The notes beneath the pieces are model-generated. The model ran no database searches and had not been told where the DNA came from. It was given only the letters and a program-made list of their open reading frames with translations. A DNA stretch of 17,148 bases from a bacterium (GTDB lineage: Bacteria; Fidelibacterota; Marinisomatia; Marinisomatales; JAHJCW01), in NCBI GenBank assembly GCA_018812885.1, contig JAHJCW010000105.1, forward strand, positions 1 to 17,148, in the 5' to 3' direction. The stretch's first letter is position 1, and every line of letters begins with the position of its first letter. Positions 1 to 6,396 of the stretch are shown here, in pieces. Both the position numbers and the translations under genes were made by a program.

Positions 1-559
1 CGATGAAATACCAATACATATTTACAGGAACTACAACAACTCCAATTGCGAAAGCAATAATTAGTAATGCAATGATGGCATTTAGTACTTTTTGTCCTTT
101 AAAAACAATAGGTTGACCAGAGATAAATCCTTGCAGTTTACCGAAAGCAACAAAACTACCAGTAAATGTTAAAGTACCTACAAACACACTTAAGGCAATC
201 GTCGAAAGTAAAAATGTTGTTAGCTCGCCATGACCACCTTTAGAATAAAATTCCGCCGCGGCTACCAATGCTGAGGCACCACCGCCAAAACCGTTGAATA
301 TCGCAACCATTTGCGGCATTCCGGTCATTTTTACTTTTATTGCAAATGTTGCGCCAATAATAGAACCGATTATCATTCCTATAACAATTAGTTTGTAATC
401 GAGTACATCGAAACCAACAAGTGTAGCAACGATGGCTATTAGCATACCAACTGCTGCAATGGTATTTCCATTACGCGCCGTTTTAGGATGGCTTAGTTTT
501 TTCAGTCCAATTATAAAGAGAACGGCTGCTAGTACGTAAAATAAATTTATATAATTCAT
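1..559 (-). CDS. pntB: NAD(P) transhydrogenase subunit beta, 3' end cut off by window edge
   Basis: PntB is the membrane and NADP(H)-binding subunit of the proton-translocating transhydrogenase, which uses the proton gradient to pass hydride from NADH to NADP+. About 186 N-terminal residues are visible, beginning MNYINLFYVLAAVLFIIGLK. They are mostly hydrophobic helices with the family's Gly/Ala-rich stretch (MVAIFNGFGGGASALVAAAE, roughly residues 75-95) that links the first membrane helices. The C-terminal NADP-binding domain lies beyond position 1. The ATG at 559 has an AGAGG ribosome site that overlaps the stop codon of pntAB, 9 bp away, so translation is probably coupled. It is the last visible gene of the three-gene pnt operon. 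The identification rests on the recognised N-terminal sequence and on its two upstream partners. Confidence 0.95.
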   Translation of the reverse strand, partial: MNYINLFYVLAAVLFIIGLKKLSHPKTARNGNTIAAVGMLIAIVATLVGFDVLDYKLIVIGMIIGSIIGATFAIKVKMTGMPQMVAIFNGFGGGASALVAAAEFYSKGGHGELTTFLLSTIALSVFVGTLTFTGSFVAFGKLQGFISGQPIVFKGQKVLNAIIALLIIAFAIGVVVVPVNMYWYFI

Positions 560-568
560 TGCAATCCT

Positions 569-844
569 CTATTTCCTCTTTTTGAACATTTTTAACATTC
601 TGTCAGTTACCATAAATCCACCAACAACATTAATTGTGGCAAAAATAACTGCAGTAAGTCCTAACCATGTGCCAATCTCGCTGCCAACTTTAGTGGCGAT
701 AATTGCACCTACGATCGCAATACCTGAAATTGCATTTGATCCTGACATCAGTGGAGTATGCAGGGTTGGCGGTACTTTACTAATTACCTCATTTCCTACA
801 AATATAGCCAGGATAAAAACAGTTAATATATTTATCATATCCAT
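569..844 (-). CDS. pntAB: NAD(P) transhydrogenase subunit alpha, membrane part (PntAB / alpha-2)
   Basis: This 91-residue protein is the short membrane portion of the alpha subunit, which in E. coli is fused to the C-terminus of PntA. It has three hydrophobic segments: about residues 4-20, 38-52 and 58-80. The family signature between the first two, PPTLHTPLMSGSNAISGI (about residues 25-42), is clear, as is the VVGGFMVTDRMLKMF end before a basic tail. With PntB it forms the proton channel across the inner membrane. The ATG at 844 follows an AGGAAA site. The gene lies 32 bp after pntAA and 9 bp before pntB, so all three are one operon. Length and motifs are normal for the split form of the enzyme. 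Confidence 0.96.
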   Translation of the reverse strand: MDMINILTVFILAIFVGNEVISKVPPTLHTPLMSGSNAISGIAIVGAIIATKVGSEIGTWLGLTAVIFATINVVGGFMVTDRMLKMFKKRK

Positions 845-876
845 TTCTGTTTCCTATAATTTTTATCCGTCGTAGC

Positions 877-2037
877 TTAAGCAGAGACGGACTTTAAGGC
901 TTCTTTAGTCATTTCATTAACAATTTCACCATTGTGGGTGAACATTGCACCGGAAATAATTTCATCTTCCATATCAAGATTTAATTTTCCTTCTGGACAC
1001 ATGTAGGTAACAAAACTTGTAATATTTTTTGCATATAATTGACTTGCATGAATCGGCATTGTACCGGGCAAGTTCAATCTGCCGTCTATTAGAACAGCAT
1101 TGTGATTTACAATTTCACCGGCTTTGGTAAGTTCACAATTTCCGCCATTTTCCGCAGCTAGATCGATGATCACCGAACCCGGTTTCATTCCTTCAACCAT
1201 ATCTTTTGGAATTAGCAATGGAGCAGGACGACCCGGTATTAAGGCGGTTGTAATCACGATATCGGATTTAGCGATATGTTCTTTGATCAACGCTTGCTGT
1301 TTTTGTTTATATTCATCGGAAGTTTCTTTGGCGTATCCGCCTTCGCCGATACCCTCATCGGAATCGGATACAACTTCAACGAATTTGGCCCCTAAACTTT
1401 CCACTTGTTCTTTTACAACCGGACGCACGTCAAATGCTTCCACTTGGGCACCCAATCGCTTTGCGGTAGCAATGGCTTGTAAACCGGCAACACCTGCACC
1501 TAGAATTAATACTTTGGCAGGCGGAATTGTACCAGCGGCGGTCATGAGAAGGGGCATGTATTTACCAAGATGAGCAGCGCCAATTAGAACGGCTTTATAC
1601 CCGGCAATATTACTTTGTGAGCTAAGGGCATCCATTTTTTGAGCTAAAGTAGTTCGTGGAATCAGATGCATGGAAAACCCGGTTATCTTCTTTTTAATAA
1701 GTTTTTCTACAACTTCTTTTTCTCTTGTAGATTGAATAAGTGAGACAAATGCCGAGCCATCTTTTAGCATTTCTGCTTCGTGCATTTTAAGGGTATCGTT
1801 ATATATAGGATGGTTTACTTTTAATACCATATCCGCTTTAGCGTATAATGATTTGGCATCTTTTTCTATTGTTGCTCCGGCTTCTTTATAGCTATCATCA
1901 GAGAAGAAAGACTTTTCTCCGGCACCGGCTTCAATAATAACTTCCATACCTGTTTTAACGAGTTCCCTAACTGTTGCAGGAATTGCAGCTACCCTGTTTT
2001 CACCGGGTAAAATCTCTTTTGGTATCGCAACGATCAT
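877..2037 (-). CDS. pntAA: NAD(P) transhydrogenase subunit alpha, NAD(H)-binding part (PntAA / alpha-1)
   Basis: This 386-residue soluble domain binds NAD(H) on the cytoplasmic side of the transhydrogenase and delivers hydride to the NADP domain of PntB. It starts MIVAIPKEILPGENRVAA, the shared start of alanine dehydrogenase/PntA proteins. The substrate-side motif PRTTLAQKMDALSSQSNIAGY is at about 127-147. The Rossmann loop GAGVAG is at 180-185, followed by AFDVR at 201-205. The end (MCPEGKLNLDMEDEIISGAM) is typical. It stops before any membrane helix, confirming the split PntAA/PntAB arrangement also known from Rhodospirillum rubrum and many FCB bacteria. The start at 2037 is fixed by a strong AAGGAG site 8 nt upstream. 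It is the first gene of the operon, and a candidate promoter lies at 2069-2096. Confidence 0.97.
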   Translation of the reverse strand: MIVAIPKEILPGENRVAAIPATVRELVKTGMEVIIEAGAGEKSFFSDDSYKEAGATIEKDAKSLYAKADMVLKVNHPIYNDTLKMHEAEMLKDGSAFVSLIQSTREKEVVEKLIKKKITGFSMHLIPRTTLAQKMDALSSQSNIAGYKAVLIGAAHLGKYMPLLMTAAGTIPPAKVLILGAGVAGLQAIATAKRLGAQVEAFDVRPVVKEQVESLGAKFVEVVSDSDEGIGEGGYAKETSDEYKQKQQALIKEHIAKSDIVITTALIPGRPAPLLIPKDMVEGMKPGSVIIDLAAENGGNCELTKAGEIVNHNAVLIDGRLNLPGTMPIHASQLYAKNITSFVTYMCPEGKLNLDMEDEIISGAMFTHNGEIVNEMTKEALKSVSA

Positions 2038-2068
2038 TAAGTACTCCTTGATTAAAATATTTTATGCT

Positions 2069-2096
2069 GTTTTACTGAATATTTAAACTAATTCAA
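2069..2096 (-). promoter_or_regulatory. candidate promoter of the pntAA-pntAB-pntB operon
   Basis: On the minus strand TTGAAT (2091-2096) and TAAAAC (2069-2074) are separated by 16 bp, a sigma-70-like arrangement about 30-60 bp before the pntAA start. AT-rich DNA gives many such matches. Position, ahead of the first gene of the operon, is the main support. Confidence 0.3.
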
Positions 2097-2236
2097 TTAT
2101 TAAAATTACAAAACGATGGGGGTAAAATTCATTATCTAATTAGGTTAATTTGATTGTAATTATAAAGACCAATAAATCGCTTGAGATTTAAGCAATCTTG
2201 AAATAATTATAAGTAATAATTCTTTAAAATTACTTC

Positions 2237-2268
2237 ATAAAATGCCCCGCATTTGCGAGGCATTTTAT
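2237..2268 (-). terminator. intrinsic terminator downstream of thiI
   Basis: The outer stem is 10 bp (ATAAAATGCC at 2237-2246 with GGCATTTTAT at 2259-2268). The inner stem is 3 bp (CGC/GCG) around an ATTT loop. Between them the plus strand has a C-A mismatch, whereas minus-strand RNA has a U-G wobble, so the stem is continuous only in the minus transcript. This fits termination of thiI, whose stop is at 2345. The 307-bp gene-free stretch 2038-2344 holds this terminator, the repeat at 2275-2342 and the pnt promoter region. Confidence 0.75.
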
Positions 2269-2274
2269 TATATC

Positions 2275-2342
2275 TGTCATACTCGCGAAGGCGAGTATCC
2301 ATTTATTACTAATCTAGATTCCCGATTAAATCGGGAATAACA
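2275..2342. repeat. two-hairpin REP-like intergenic repeat, copy 1
   Basis: The element begins TGTCAT and ends near AATAACA. Hairpin A (2279-2298) is ATACTCGC/GCGAGTAT, 8 bp around GAAG. Hairpin B (2318-2338) is ATTCCCGAT/ATCGGGAAT, 9 bp around TAA. A spacer of about 19 nt separates them. It lies 2 bp after the thiI stop codon and just before the thiI terminator. A second copy with the same layout but different stem bases is at 12214-12278. The structure resembles REP/dRS3-type palindromic repeats. No mobilising gene is present in the window. Confidence 0.75.
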
Positions 2343-2344
2343 TA

Positions 2345-3529
2345 TTAATCAATCATCTCAATTTCAGCAGTTTTAAGCGCTTCACTAATTAAGGCATCGC
2401 TATCAAGAAGCGCTTCGTTTTGCTGAACATCGATAAGTCGCGCCTTAGTCGCAGGATGTTTTGGAACATACAGCGTACAGCAGTCTTCGTGGGGGAGAAT
2501 CGAAATTTCGTAAGTACCAATTTCTATGGCTTTTGCGATTATTTCTACTTTATCAAAACCTATCAATGGCCGCATTATTGGTAAGCCAACTGATTCTTCA
2601 ACAACGGTTATATTTTCTATAGTTTGCGAAGCTACTTGTCCAAGTGCCTCACCGGTGTAAATCGCCTTAGCGTTCTCGATTTCAGCAACTTTTTCAGCTA
2701 TTTTCAGCATATAGCGACGGTATAGAACCATGCGCAATTTTTCATTACAATCTACCATGATCTGTTGCTGAATCGGAGCAAACTTCATTAAGTATAATTT
2801 AGAACTTGGTTGATATTTTTTTAGTATTTCAACTGTATCACGTACTTTCTCCACCGATGCTTCTGAAACCAAAGGAATGGAATGAAAATGAACATATATT
2901 ACGCGCATGCCACGTTTCATGGCATAGTATGCTGCCACCGGAGAGTCAATCCCTCCAGAGAGCATAACAGTCGCTGTTCCGCTTACCCCGACCGGAAGTC
3001 CTTTTACAGCTTGAATTTTTTCTATAAAAAGAAAAGTTCCTTCATCTAAAACATCAATAAAGCAGATTGCTTCAGGATAATTAAGATTCACTGTTTTGTT
3101 TAATTTTTCCAGAATTTCAGCACCGACTTCTTCATTTATTTCCTGTGATGTGTACGGGAACTTGTTATCAATTCTACGGGCAGTGACTCTAAACGATTCA
3201 AATTCTAATCTTTGCATTAATTCAATACTGTCAGATTTGATTATACCTAAATCAGGCAAAGATTTGAATGCAAACGCAAAATATGCTAAACCGAACACAT
3301 TTTTTAAAGTTTCTTTTATAATACTTACTGATTTTTGTCCAATTTCTGTCAATTCGATCAGAAATCGACCTCGCAATCTTAAAATTGATACATAAGAATC
3401 AGGAGAATTGACATCAAGGATTTGCTTAATATTATCTTTTAGCCTTTTCTCAAAATAACTGCGGTTTTTGCCTTTCAAACCGATTTCTGAATAATGGCAA
3501 ATAATATGAGTCGGAAGATTGTTAAGCAT
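2345..3529 (-). CDS. thiI: tRNA 4-thiouridine synthase / thiamine biosynthesis sulfurtransferase ThiI
   Basis: ThiI adenylates U8 of tRNA and inserts sulfur to make 4-thiouridine; in many bacteria it also supplies sulfur for the thiamine thiazole. The N-terminal ferredoxin-like region has HYSEIGLKGKNRSYFEKRL, followed by a THUMP domain (about residues 50-165) with FRVTARRIDNKFPYTSQEI. The PP-loop ATPase motif SGGIDSP is at 191-197, and the conserved HEDCCTLYVPKHPATK is near the end. The protein is 394 residues with no C-terminal rhodanese domain, unlike the E. coli enzyme (482 residues) but like Bacillus ThiI, so it must receive sulfur another way. The reading frame extends to a GTG at 3562, but a TATAAT sequence lies only about 5-10 nt upstream of that GTG, and family members begin close to this region, so I chose the ATG at 3529. 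Neither start has a clear ribosome site. Confidence 0.95.
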   Translation of the reverse strand: MLNNLPTHIICHYSEIGLKGKNRSYFEKRLKDNIKQILDVNSPDSYVSILRLRGRFLIELTEIGQKSVSIIKETLKNVFGLAYFAFAFKSLPDLGIIKSDSIELMQRLEFESFRVTARRIDNKFPYTSQEINEEVGAEILEKLNKTVNLNYPEAICFIDVLDEGTFLFIEKIQAVKGLPVGVSGTATVMLSGGIDSPVAAYYAMKRGMRVIYVHFHSIPLVSEASVEKVRDTVEILKKYQPSSKLYLMKFAPIQQQIMVDCNEKLRMVLYRRYMLKIAEKVAEIENAKAIYTGEALGQVASQTIENITVVEESVGLPIMRPLIGFDKVEIIAKAIEIGTYEISILPHEDCCTLYVPKHPATKARLIDVQQNEALLDSDALISEALKTAEIEMID

Positions 3530-3657
3530 AATGATTATTAAAAAATACTCAAATTGTAACACGCACTACAATTATAAACAGTAGTCCAGTTAGCGGTTAT
3601 GACAATTTATTAGTTTTGAATCAGAAAGGGGAATTATAAAAGTTGTCATTACACTAA

Positions 3658-3685
3658 TGAGGGAGATATAATATAAATTCCCTCA
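3658..3685 (-). terminator. inverted repeat after the metalloprotease gene, possible terminator
   Basis: TGAGGGA (3658-3664) and TCCCTCA (3679-3685) form a perfect 7-bp stem around a 14-nt AT-rich loop. It lies about 70 bp beyond the stop of the minus-strand gene at 3758. A second small hairpin, TCATTA/TAATGA (3646-3660), overlaps the stem by three bases, so the two are mutually exclusive. There is no strong U-tract, which limits confidence in termination. The rest of 3530-3757 holds only the palindrome at 3711-3738. Confidence 0.35.
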
Positions 3686-3710
3686 GATGTATTGCAAGAA
3701 TATTTAATTG

Positions 3711-3738
3711 GTAGAGACGTAAGATCTTACGTCTCTAC
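3711..3738. repeat. 28-bp perfect palindrome (GTAGAGACGT family)
   Basis: GTAGAGACGTAAGA is followed directly by its exact reverse complement TCTTACGTCTCTAC, giving 14 bp of symmetry and no spacer. It lies 19 bp after the stop of the metalloprotease gene. From memory, palindromes built on GTAGAGACGT...ACGTCTCTAC are common interspersed repeats in cyanobacteria and some other bacteria. Only one copy is present here, so membership of a repeat family is inferred. Confidence 0.6.
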
Positions 3739-3757
3739 GTAGAACACGTCTTCCGAA

Positions 3758-5497
3758 TTACTTAATTAAAGTAATCTTTTTCCACTCTTGACGACTATCA
3801 CTTACTGCGGTGATGTAATAAACGCCTGAGCTTACTTTTTCATTATTAGCATTTACACCATTCCATAAATACTCATAGCTACCGTCCGACAAATATCCTG
3901 AATATATGGTATTAATTTTCCTTCCAAGCATATCATACACGTTTATATCAATATTTTGAGGAGTAATAACTTTCAATTTAATTGTTATTGAACTATTGAA
4001 AGGATTCGGGAATTGACTCACAATTGTAAAATCAGTATAATTAGTTTGAGTACCGTCGGTAAACGATAAGTTATAGCTATAGTCTGACCCTTCATCATCA
4101 GCAACTACGACGGCGTAAATCCATTCGGTATTTGAACCAGGGTCGATATTTAAGACGTTACCTGATTGTACTTCATAATTCCCGGTGAATGATTTTGCGA
4201 TTGTATGCAGTGTTAAATCCGGTTTATTTATTGATATTTTGACCGGGTCATTTGTATTAATCTTGACATATTGAGATCCATATTTCTGTAAGTTGTAGCT
4301 TTGAATTGTATCCCGTACTCCATTTATAAAATCTATTGAATCATAAATACCTAATTGTATTGAGAGAGTATCATTATATGATTCTTTCCTATAATTATGG
4401 TATCCAATCGCCTCTTCATAGGAATATTGTCCGGCACTATTATCTGACGATAAAATACAGTTAGCAATTGCCATATTATTAAGTGCTTTCTTGAAAGAAT
4501 GATTAACACTTTTTAGAGCTAAATCAACTGCTTGTATGCTGTATTGTATTCTGTATTTGTCAATACTACTGTCAAATATTCGGCTTTGCTCCCAAGTATT
4601 TTTAATAATCTCAGATCCACCTAAATGTTCATCAATATATTTGAAAAAAATATAAGAACCGTATTCCTGCCAATAATTACTAAATGAAAGCGATATGTGA
4701 GGCTTTTCAAACCACTTTACCATATATTGATAACAATCATTTACATCATCGTAATGTTCTTCTTCCATCCATACGGCAGTAGCTTCCATTAACCATCGTG
4801 CTTCATCTCCGTCATACCCCAGCTGAATTGCATGGAAAAATTCGTGCGCGGCAGTAACCTGAATATTCTCTAATTCCGTATTAGGAAATCCATCATAATT
4901 GTTCCTTAAGGTTATAAAGCTGAGATATACATTGTTTTCATTTTCTGAAGAATTTGGGTTATCACCGATCTTTGTTCCATAATCAGTCCATCCATAAGCA
5001 TTTGTGCTTATTACATAGATGTCATAAATGTCATTTGAGCCACCTTCAATACCATCACTAGGTGGTGGAGTATAACCACGTTCATTGATATCATGATAAT
5101 ATACTTGTTCAAATACTTCTGCAATTGTTTCTATGTAGTCTGGTGCTGTATTTCCGTATGAAATTGTCGGATCAACCGCATTATTACCAGTTAATGTATA
5201 ATGAATTCGGAAATTCTCGGAATCGTAATTGAGCTCAAGATAGGTAGGTCTTGGCGAAAGGACTGTTTCTCCTGAAAAATCAAATCCTAATGATTTAAGT
5301 TTGATTTTAGTATCTTCGGGCAGAAGGTGTCCATTTCGAGCGATATCCGCCATGTAGGGAGTTAAATGTCTTACAGAGGAGACGCCCTCAAATACATTAA
5401 TTACAACATTGGCAGATTGAGTTACGATTGACTTATTATCTGAAAATATAAAACTGCTTAAGATAATAAGAGTAAATAGTACTTTTAACTTTTGCAA
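3758..5497 (-). CDS. secreted HEXXH metalloprotease with C-terminal T9SS sorting domain (MXAN_6640-like)
   Basis: This 579-residue protein is a probable exported zinc protease. A signal peptide (MQKLKVLFTLIILSSFIFS) is followed by a pro-region. The catalytic part has HEFFH at 218-222, the HEXXH zinc site, and WLMEATAVWMEEE at 235-247, where Glu238 is the likely third ligand. This 'AAHEFFHAIQ ... EATAVWMEE' pattern matches what I know as MXAN_6640-family putative metalloproteases. The last 90 residues form a T9SS type A sorting domain: FPNPFN at 496-501, an FlgD-like core (GSYEYLWNG) and the end SSGVYY...KKITLIK. It should therefore cross the outer membrane by T9SS. The only start that keeps the signal peptide is a TTG at 5497 with no clear ribosome site, 19 bp after the upstream gene's stop, suggesting translational coupling. 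Substrate is unknown. Confidence 0.88.
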   Translation of the reverse strand: MQKLKVLFTLIILSSFIFSDNKSIVTQSANVVINVFEGVSSVRHLTPYMADIARNGHLLPEDTKIKLKSLGFDFSGETVLSPRPTYLELNYDSENFRIHYTLTGNNAVDPTISYGNTAPDYIETIAEVFEQVYYHDINERGYTPPPSDGIEGGSNDIYDIYVISTNAYGWTDYGTKIGDNPNSSENENNVYLSFITLRNNYDGFPNTELENIQVTAAHEFFHAIQLGYDGDEARWLMEATAVWMEEEHYDDVNDCYQYMVKWFEKPHISLSFSNYWQEYGSYIFFKYIDEHLGGSEIIKNTWEQSRIFDSSIDKYRIQYSIQAVDLALKSVNHSFKKALNNMAIANCILSSDNSAGQYSYEEAIGYHNYRKESYNDTLSIQLGIYDSIDFINGVRDTIQSYNLQKYGSQYVKINTNDPVKISINKPDLTLHTIAKSFTGNYEVQSGNVLNIDPGSNTEWIYAVVVADDEGSDYSYNLSFTDGTQTNYTDFTIVSQFPNPFNSSITIKLKVITPQNIDINVYDMLGRKINTIYSGYLSDGSYEYLWNGVNANNEKVSSGVYYITAVSDSRQEWKKITLIK

Positions 5498-5516
5498 TAT
5501 ATACGACTACAAATAA

Positions 5517-6206
5517 TTATTCTTTATTCGGCTTATGAAAATATTTATCGTAAATAAAAGTACCAGCTATAATTGCTAATCCCGTAGGAATTTCCCAAAT
5601 AATATTTTCTGATTTACTAGATTCAAGAGCCGCTCCGGCGATAGTTAGTGATGCACCGGCTAAATATAATGAAGCACGGATTCTTTTATACTGATCAGGT
5701 ATAAGAATACCAGTATCAGTTTCGATTTGTTCTCCTTCTGTAGTAACAGATTCAGCAGAACCCATATTTGCTCGTTCTTGCTTCAGTACGGTAGCCATAT
5801 CATGGATCGGGAAGCGCAAAGATAGTAATATTTCGGGTGGTGATTTTGATTGATAAAACTCAAAATTTTCAATTACTTCATTTATTTTAAAAGCAATTTG
5901 AGCCGATTCATCAGCGTTATTAACTTGAATCTTAGAAACCGGATATTTTATTTCTGTGCTTGCAATACGACCTGAATCAGCAATTGCATTAAGTACAGTG
6001 ATGTAGAACCAACCATCATCAGCGCTCCATCCTGTAATGTGCTTTTGGTCTACCGGAGACGTTGTAAATAATTTTACAAATGCTCCATTTTTTTTATTAT
6101 CAATGTTTACATGTGTGATAATAGACTTTGTTTGTGCATTAATGGAAACAATGCTGAGCAAGATACATATAATAGCAATATTGATTTGTTTATTTAAAAT
6201 TTTCAT
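5517..6206 (-). CDS. exported protein of unknown function, possible divergent AMIN-like domain
   Basis: I do not recognise this 229-residue protein with certainty. It starts with a signal peptide (MKILNKQINIAIICILLSI, cleavage near INAQ at about 25). Residues about 28-135 are beta-rich and alternate hydrophobic strands with polar turns (GAFVKLFTTSP, GWFYITVLNA, SAQIAFKINEV, EILLSLRFPI). This is the rhythm of an AMIN domain, a periplasmic peptidoglycan- or pilus-binding fold, but the match is by eye and weak. The C-terminus has one or two hydrophobic segments (about 175-192 and 200-218) and a basic end, so it may be membrane-anchored. It lies 19 bp upstream of the T9SS metalloprotease gene in the same direction and probably shares its transcript. 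A 16-nt motif found again before the symporter gene lies 12 nt upstream of the ATG. Confidence 0.75.
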   Translation of the reverse strand: MKILNKQINIAIICILLSIVSINAQTKSIITHVNIDNKKNGAFVKLFTTSPVDQKHITGWSADDGWFYITVLNAIADSGRIASTEIKYPVSKIQVNNADESAQIAFKINEVIENFEFYQSKSPPEILLSLRFPIHDMATVLKQERANMGSAESVTTEGEQIETDTGILIPDQYKRIRASLYLAGASLTIAGAALESSKSENIIWEIPTGLAIIAGTFIYDKYFHKPNKE

Positions 6207-6218
6207 AATCTAATTACA

Positions 6219-6234
6219 GTTTAGTTAGCAAAAT
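6219..6234 (-). promoter_or_regulatory. shared 16-nt leader motif, copy 1
   Basis: Read on the minus strand the sequence is ATTTTGCTAACTAAAC, ending 12 nt before the ATG at 6206. The identical 16 nt occurs at 14810-14825 on the plus strand, 13 nt before the symporter start. Its role is unknown; it could be part of a promoter, an operator or a leader element. Confidence 0.4.
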
Positions 6235-6318
6235 GTTTCAGTTGATGTCAGATTTTAGGGGATTTTAATAAAATCGACAATTAGAAAGATTGATTTTACT
6301 AATTATTTTCAACACAAC

Positions 6319-6346
6319 TTGAAAATACAAAAAGATAATTCATAAT
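6319..6346 (+). promoter_or_regulatory. candidate promoter of the outer-membrane barrel gene
   Basis: TTGAAA (6319-6324) and CATAAT (6341-6346) are 16 bp apart, which is sigma-70-like, about 50 bp before the start at 6397. The divergent region 6207-6396 shows no other strong signal apart from the 16-nt motif on the other strand. Confidence 0.35.
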
Positions 6347-6396
6347 TAATATTTGTTTGTAAAGGATGTATTTTCATATAATTTATGGTTAATACA

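Noticed and set aside
1124..1573. Plus-strand 149-residue open frame inside pntAA
   Set aside because: It is antisense to a strongly recognised conserved gene, with no ribosome site or family resemblance.
3599..3649. ATGACAA ... TTGTCAT inverted ends around about 37 bp, possible mini-element
   Set aside because: The 7-bp ends are too short to support in AT-rich DNA, and no target duplication or second copy was seen.
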